Source: an actinobacterium acMicro-4
GTDB lineage: Bacteria; Actinomycetota; Actinomycetes; Actinomycetales; Microbacteriaceae
Assembly (NCBI GenBank): GCA_000754445.1
Contig: JNSD01000013.1
Span: 228,600 to 292,599, forward strand
Direction: 5' to 3'
Length of the DNA stretch: 64,000 nt
Both the position numbers and the translations under genes were made by a program. The notes under the pieces are model-generated. The model made no database searches. It worked only from the letters and a program-made list of their open reading frames with translations, and was not told the origin of the DNA. Positions 60,696 through 64,000 of the stretch are shown here, one piece after another. Numbering within the stretch: the stretch's first letter is position 1; each line of letters opens with the position of its first letter.

Positions 60696-60980
60696 ATGAT
60701 TCAGTCCTTTGGGGCTCGGGAGACAGAAGAGCTTTTTGTTCGTGGTTACGCGCGACGCTGGCACCCCCAGCTGTGCGTGGCAGCGACGAGAAAACTTTCT
60801 ATCCTCGATGCGGCCAGCTCCATGCAGGATCTGGCGGCGATTCAGTCCCTCCGGCTAGAGAAGTTAGCCGGAAAGCGGGAAGGGACCTGGAGCATTCGGG
60901 TTAACAAACAGTGGCGCATTGTTTTCCAGTGGGGAATTGATGGCCCGGAAGGAGTTGAGCTCAGTGACTATCACGCGTGA
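60696..60980 (+). CDS. higB: HigB-like toxin (RelE superfamily)
   Basis: A 94-residue toxin of the RelE/ParE fold. It has basic residues in GYARRWHPQ and the C-terminal RVNKQWRIVFQW strand with the conserved Arg, typical of HigB (ribosome-dependent mRNA endonuclease). It lies upstream of the antitoxin, which is the reverse order typical of higBA. It overlaps the antitoxin gene by 17 bases. Confidence 0.9.
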   Translation: MIQSFGARETEELFVRGYARRWHPQLCVAATRKLSILDAASSMQDLAAIQSLRLEKLAGKREGTWSIRVNKQWRIVFQWGIDGPEGVELSDYHA

Positions 60981-61311
60981 CGCCGGGCGTCCTCAAGGCC
61001 TTCGAGAACCCTTTGTTCCCGGGCGACCGGTCTCGCCAGGAGAGGTTTTGCACGAGGAGTTTCTTGTCGGGCTCGGAATCAACCAGCGGGCCCTAGCCCT
61101 GGCAATCGATGTTCCACCGATTCGCATCAGTGAGATTGTTCGGGGGAAGAGGGCGATAACCGCGGACACGGCGATGCGGCTTGCCGCATTCTTTGGAACG
61201 AGTCCCGAGTTTTGGCTCAATCTGCAGTCCCAGTGGGAGCTCTCCAAGCTGCGTGAGGCACGCGCCGGAGACTACGCGTTCATCACCAAGGTGACCAAGA
61301 CATCGATCTAA
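60964..61311 (+). CDS. higA: HigA-like antitoxin (XRE/VapI type)
   Basis: A 115-residue DNA-binding antitoxin. The HTH domain starts VSPGEVLHEEFLVGLGINQRALALAIDV in blocks and continues IRISEIVRGKRAITADTAMRLAAFFG, then SPEFWLNLQSQWEL. The start is probably GTG at 60964, which has AAGGAG 10 bases earlier; an ATG at 60940 is possible. It neutralises HigB by binding and represses the operon. Confidence 0.9.
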   Translation: MTITRDAGRPQGLREPFVPGRPVSPGEVLHEEFLVGLGINQRALALAIDVPPIRISEIVRGKRAITADTAMRLAAFFGTSPEFWLNLQSQWELSKLREARAGDYAFITKVTKTSI

Positions 61312-61338
61312 CCCCACTGCTATCCTGGGTCTTTCCGA

Positions 61339-61411
61339 GGGCCTGTAGCGCAGTTGGTAGCGCGCTTCGTTCGCAATGAAGAGGTCACGGGTTCGATTCC
61401 CGTCAGGTCCA
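61339..61411 (+). tRNA. tRNA-Ala (anticodon CGC)
   Basis: The acceptor stem GGGCCTG pairs with CAGGTCC (one G-T wobble). The anticodon arm CTTCG-TTCGCAA-TGAAG carries CGC. The T arm GGGTTCGATTCCC is complete. No CCA encoded. Confidence 0.95.
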
Positions 61412-61429
61412 CACAAGGAGCAGGGAATG

Positions 61430-61458
61430 CCGCCACATCTTGGCGGTTTTCAACCGCC
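61430..61458 (+). terminator. Terminator after tRNA-Ala with an overlapping alternative hairpin
   Basis: CCGCCA (61430-61435) pairs with TGGCGG (61441-61446), followed by TTTT. The same GGCGGTT can instead pair with AACCGCC at 61452-61458. The two foldings exclude each other. Confidence 0.7.
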
Positions 61459-61524
61459 GAGCCTGATGACTCGAATAGTGCTGCCAGGCCGGCGTTAGTC
61501 TGAGGGCACGACGCGAGGAGACAC

Positions 61525-61941
61525 ATGAAGATCCTGAGGCTTATTGCCCGACTGTTACTGGGTGGGGCACTGATTTTCGCAGGCATAGGCCACCTCACCG
61601 TTTCCCGAGTGGAGTTTCAAGCGCAGGTGCCGGTGTGGTTACCATTCGACCCTGACTTTGTTGTGGTGGCCTCCGGTGTTGTTGAGATTGCACTCGGGAT
61701 TGGGCTCGTCTCTGCCGGGGCCCTGGTGCCGTGGTCAGGACTTGCCACCGCTATGTTCTTTATCGCCATCTTCCCGGGCAACATCAACCAATACCTGGAG
61801 GGAATTAGTGCATTTGGCCTCGACACTGACGAGGCGCGATTCACCCGCCTGTTCTTCCAGCCCGTTCTCGTGGTCTGGGCACTCTGGTCGACCGGTGCGA
61901 TTGGTTTCTTCAGAGAAAGAATCGCGGCAAGGAAATCCTGA
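61525..61941 (+). CDS. DoxX-like membrane protein
   Basis: A 138-residue protein with four hydrophobic segments. The N-terminal RLIARLLLGGALIFAGIGHL matches DoxX/DoxD-like proteins (four-helix bundle quinone-related membrane proteins). The short loop FPGNINQYLEG follows. No cofactor-binding residues can be named, and its role is unknown. The gene stands alone between tRNA-Ala and the cupin gene. Confidence 0.85.
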   Translation: MKILRLIARLLLGGALIFAGIGHLTVSRVEFQAQVPVWLPFDPDFVVVASGVVEIALGIGLVSAGALVPWSGLATAMFFIAIFPGNINQYLEGISAFGLDTDEARFTRLFFQPVLVVWALWSTGAIGFFRERIAARKS

Positions 61942-61971
61942 CGGAAAGCCTCTGGTTTAGCAGCGGGACGG

Positions 61972-62400
61972 TCACCAAGGCATGGGCAGACCCCGAATGG
62001 GCTCAGCATCATCGGGCACAGCCGGTAGAGGCTTTTGCCCGGCGCGAATGCAGATCCACTTGAGGTTGGTGGGGCTCTCGGGGAGAGCACGCCAGGTTCG
62101 CATGACGCCTGGGCTCACCTGAACAACGGTTCCAGCGCTCACATCGACGACTTCGGAGTCGAGGCCCATTTGACCCTCCCCCTCCAGGAAGACATAGACC
62201 TCTTCCAGAATTGAGTGCACGTGCCAATACCCGACTTCTTCTCCTGGCTCATAGGAGTTAGCGGTGAGGCCAATGACATCACCGGTGGTCTCGTGATCTA
62301 CTACTCGTCGGCCTGACCGGGTGGTGTCGGGGCGAAAGCCGCCGACATAGTCCCTCCAGGAGCCAAGTGGACCAAGTTCGGTAATGCTAAAGCTACTCAT
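61972..62400 (-). CDS. Cupin-domain protein
   Basis: A 142-residue single-cupin protein. Metal ligands are in YWHVHSILEEVYVFLEGEG (His, His, Glu) and in the second motif region PGVMRTWRA. The second His is not visible, so metal binding may be incomplete. The function is not determinable. ATG at 62400 preferred to the ATG two codons upstream. Confidence 0.85.
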   Translation of the reverse strand: MSSFSITELGPLGSWRDYVGGFRPDTTRSGRRVVDHETTGDVIGLTANSYEPGEEVGYWHVHSILEEVYVFLEGEGQMGLDSEVVDVSAGTVVQVSPGVMRTWRALPESPTNLKWICIRAGQKPLPAVPDDAEPIRGLPMPW

Positions 62401-62456
62401 GAACATTTACTGTAGTCGGGGCGCGGGCTCACCGGTAAGCATCCTTCCGGTGGTCC

Positions 62457-62615
62457 ATGGCCACAACCATCATGGTGATTGTGGTGTCCTGCACCGATCA
62501 CCCAGATTTCAGTGGAGCACTAGCTACCGAGGACGATGTTCGGCAGGCATCACATGCGTCGGCGCAGATTATTGCCCGGGCGGAGGCGCTCGTAGGGGTC
62601 ATGCCTCCTTACTAG
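62457..62615 (+). CDS. Small open reading frame (52 aa), hypothetical
   Basis: ATG at 62457 opens MATTIMVIVVSCTDHPDFSG and ends LVGVMPPY at TAG 62613-62615. It lies in a gap of 287 bases between the cupin and lipoprotein genes. The first 12 residues are hydrophobic. No good ribosome site is seen, so it might be chance. It is included as the only filling for this gap. Confidence 0.3.
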   Translation: MATTIMVIVVSCTDHPDFSGALATEDDVRQASHASAQIIARAEALVGVMPPY

Positions 62616-62687
62616 GTGGCGTGTAGCCCTCGGAGCCGCTGCAGGACTACTATTTTGCTAACACGCCTTGAGCAGAAGGTGGCACTC

Positions 62688-63677
62688 ATGACCCCATCAC
62701 GATTGACCATTGGCGCACTTGCGCTGGTTTGGGCACTGACCCTCTCCGCCTGCCAATCCGGATCCGCTGAATCCCCTGCCAGTGGCGACGCTGCCCAGAG
62801 TGGCTCGAGCACAGCCACCGAGGAAGGGGCACCAACCGCAGGGTTCACCCTTGAGCTGGGTGAGCAGCTTGGAATTGAGGGGGTATCACCCGAGCTGATT
62901 GCCCACCCGGAGGGCGGCTATCTGCTGCTCACCACAGGGCTTAGCCAAGATCGCGTCTTCACGTCCTCCGATGGCCAAAGCTTTGCGCCTGATCGATCAC
63001 TTCAGGTGCCAATGGGAACTGACTATTCCCTCCTCCAGAAGCCTGATGGCACCTGGCTTCTCTACTACGTGTCTTTTGATGGCCCACCTGCGGAACCTGG
63101 CCAACCTATGGATCCACAAACCATGAAGAAGGTGGTCATGGTGTCCCAGTCGCCGACGCTTGGCAACTTTGGTCCGGGTGTTCCGACTGGCATCCGTCAG
63201 GAAGAGCCTGGCCCCGCCTGGGGTGTCCCAGAGACGTATATCGCCCCCGATGGCTCCTACATGATGATGTGGGTGGATATGCCAGAGGGTGAGAGGTGGG
63301 AAGTGCTTCGCACTGCCACCTCGCCCGATGGGCTCAGCTTCACCGCGAACGACGGCTACATCATCACAGATGGCTATGTTGATCCCTTCATGCTGCGCGC
63401 AGACGAGGGCGACTGGGTTCTCCTGCTCTCCACGACGCCATCTGAGCAGCGTCTGCCCCAGAAGATTTTTGTTGCCCGCTCGAGCGATGGCACCACGTGG
63501 GACATTGATGACACCCCACTACTGGAATCCTCTGACTACAACTATTTGGACCCTGCCGCGGTGCAGATAGGGGACAACGAATGGCTTGTTGTTCTCACCC
63601 AAGCGGACAAGGCCAACGCCATTAGTGGCCCTCACGACTATGTTCGGGCGATACTGCGCGAAACGCCAGCCAGTTAG
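62688..63677 (+). CDS. Lipoprotein with probable beta-propeller fold
   Basis: A 329-residue lipoprotein: signal peptide with lipobox (ALTLSAC), a Ser/Ala linker, then repeated segments such as FTSSDGQSFAPDRSL, RTATSPDGLSF and VARSSDGTTWD. The repeated S-x-DG-x-[ST] boxes resemble the Asp-box/GH43-like propeller blades of sialidases and glycosidases, but no full catalytic triad could be identified. It is probably a surface sugar-binding or hydrolytic protein. ATG at 62688. Confidence 0.75.
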   Translation: MTPSRLTIGALALVWALTLSACQSGSAESPASGDAAQSGSSTATEEGAPTAGFTLELGEQLGIEGVSPELIAHPEGGYLLLTTGLSQDRVFTSSDGQSFAPDRSLQVPMGTDYSLLQKPDGTWLLYYVSFDGPPAEPGQPMDPQTMKKVVMVSQSPTLGNFGPGVPTGIRQEEPGPAWGVPETYIAPDGSYMMMWVDMPEGERWEVLRTATSPDGLSFTANDGYIITDGYVDPFMLRADEGDWVLLLSTTPSEQRLPQKIFVARSSDGTTWDIDDTPLLESSDYNYLDPAAVQIGDNEWLVVLTQADKANAISGPHDYVRAILRETPAS

Positions 63678-63907
63678 CCCGGCCGGCGCACCAAGCGCCG
63701 ATCGGGCTTGGAGAAGACGGCGACATACAGAATCTCAAGGATGCCCAGGGTGTTGATGAAGAACAGCGCAGTAAACCAGCCCTTGTGGCGTAGCGTCCCT
63801 GCCTTATAAAGGGCAACCGCCTTCCACAGCAGCGACCACACACTGACCGCCACAATAATCACCAGCATCGGGCCTTCAGGGAACTCAGGCACAAACTCGA
63901 ACTCCAT
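63674..63907 (-). CDS. DUF5652-like small membrane protein
   Basis: A 77-residue protein with two hydrophobic helices (LVIIVAVSVWSLLWKAVALYK and FTALFFINTLGILEILYVAVF). This spacing and the WKAVALYKAG and RHKGWF motifs match the DUF5652 family of unknown function. It converges with the lipoprotein gene with a 4-base overlap. Confidence 0.8.
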   Translation of the reverse strand: MEFEFVPEFPEGPMLVIIVAVSVWSLLWKAVALYKAGTLRHKGWFTALFFINTLGILEILYVAVFSKPDRRLVRRPG

Positions 63908-64000
63908 GTCTACTCACATTCTCGACGATGACGGGTGTAGTGCCATCAGCGTATTCTCTCGGCGTCCAAAAACTGGCCAGCAAGGCCGGGGTTGTGATGA

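Overview
The window looks like a chromosomal stretch from a small-genome actinobacterium, most probably a member of the Microbacteriaceae (the streamlined aquatic Pontimonas/Aquiluna/Rhodoluna type would fit). The reasons are the actinobacterial families (DUF3263, DUF3027, DUF3048, LytR_C, DUF4244, HtaA, WXG100, IdeR/DtxR, a PASTA-domain PBP, mycobacterial-type SerC), CIRCE control of groL, moderately high GC, frequent GTG starts and very tight packing with many 1-20 nt overlaps. The taxonomic name is inference. There is no rRNA, CRISPR array, insertion sequence or prophage. The accessory signals are a HigBA toxin-antitoxin pair, orphan lipoprotein and small-membrane-protein genes, and short tandem repeats.

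Layout. 1-2.6 kb: one-carbon/nucleotide genes (a broken glyA, folD, tdk). 2.6-8.9 kb: tRNA-Pro, membrane metallophosphoesterase, PASTA-type bifunctional PBP, RidA, acetyl-CoA synthetase. 9.1-12 kb: a condensed Tad/Flp pilus locus. 12-18 kb: topA, tmk, holB and a secreted TAP-like hydrolase. 18-20.3 kb: MFS and a DUF2231/cytochrome-b5 fusion, followed by a 17-bp tandem repeat. 20.4-27.4 kb, minus strand: a sugar-alcohol PTS locus holding EIIC, EIIB, EIIA, a zinc dehydrogenase, HPr, EI, a DeoR regulator with a candidate operator, and a PfkB kinase. This could be the cell's whole PTS in one place. 27.7-31.5 kb: an unrecognised acidic lipoprotein with a coupled membrane peptide, tRNA-Thr, a DHA2-type exporter and a fasciclin protein without a visible signal peptide.

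31.6-37.8 kb: lipoproteins, DMT transporter, msrB, acetyltransferase, haem uptake proteins (HtaA and HmuT), DUF3263/LytR_C, DUF3048. 37.8-39.6 kb: groL without groES, under two CIRCE operators and with a strong terminator. 39.6-45.9 kb, minus strand: an orphan WXG100 protein, then a run holding a two-component system, an XPB-like helicase and its partner. 45.9-50.8 kb: a cold-shock protein, DUF3027, serC, a DtxR-family regulator with a candidate self-regulating metal box, a structured leader before an HNH nuclease, and a glycosyltransferase. 50.8-57.3 kb: tRNA-Arg, a CASTOR/POLLUX-like cation channel, and a very large SF1-helicase-like protein whose Walker A lysine and Walker B glutamate appear replaced. 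57.3-64 kb: FmdB, 5-formyl-THF cyclo-ligase, galU, RimJ-like acetyltransferase, HigBA, tRNA-Ala, DoxX, cupin, lipoprotein, DUF5652.

The best leads are the self-contained PTS/polyol locus with an EIIA-internal hairpin capped by a GNRA loop, the helicase-like protein with degraded ATPase motifs, the unrecognised lipoprotein/membrane-peptide pair, the orphan WXG100 gene and the structured leader upstream of the HNH gene. None of these is proven to be a new system from sequence alone.
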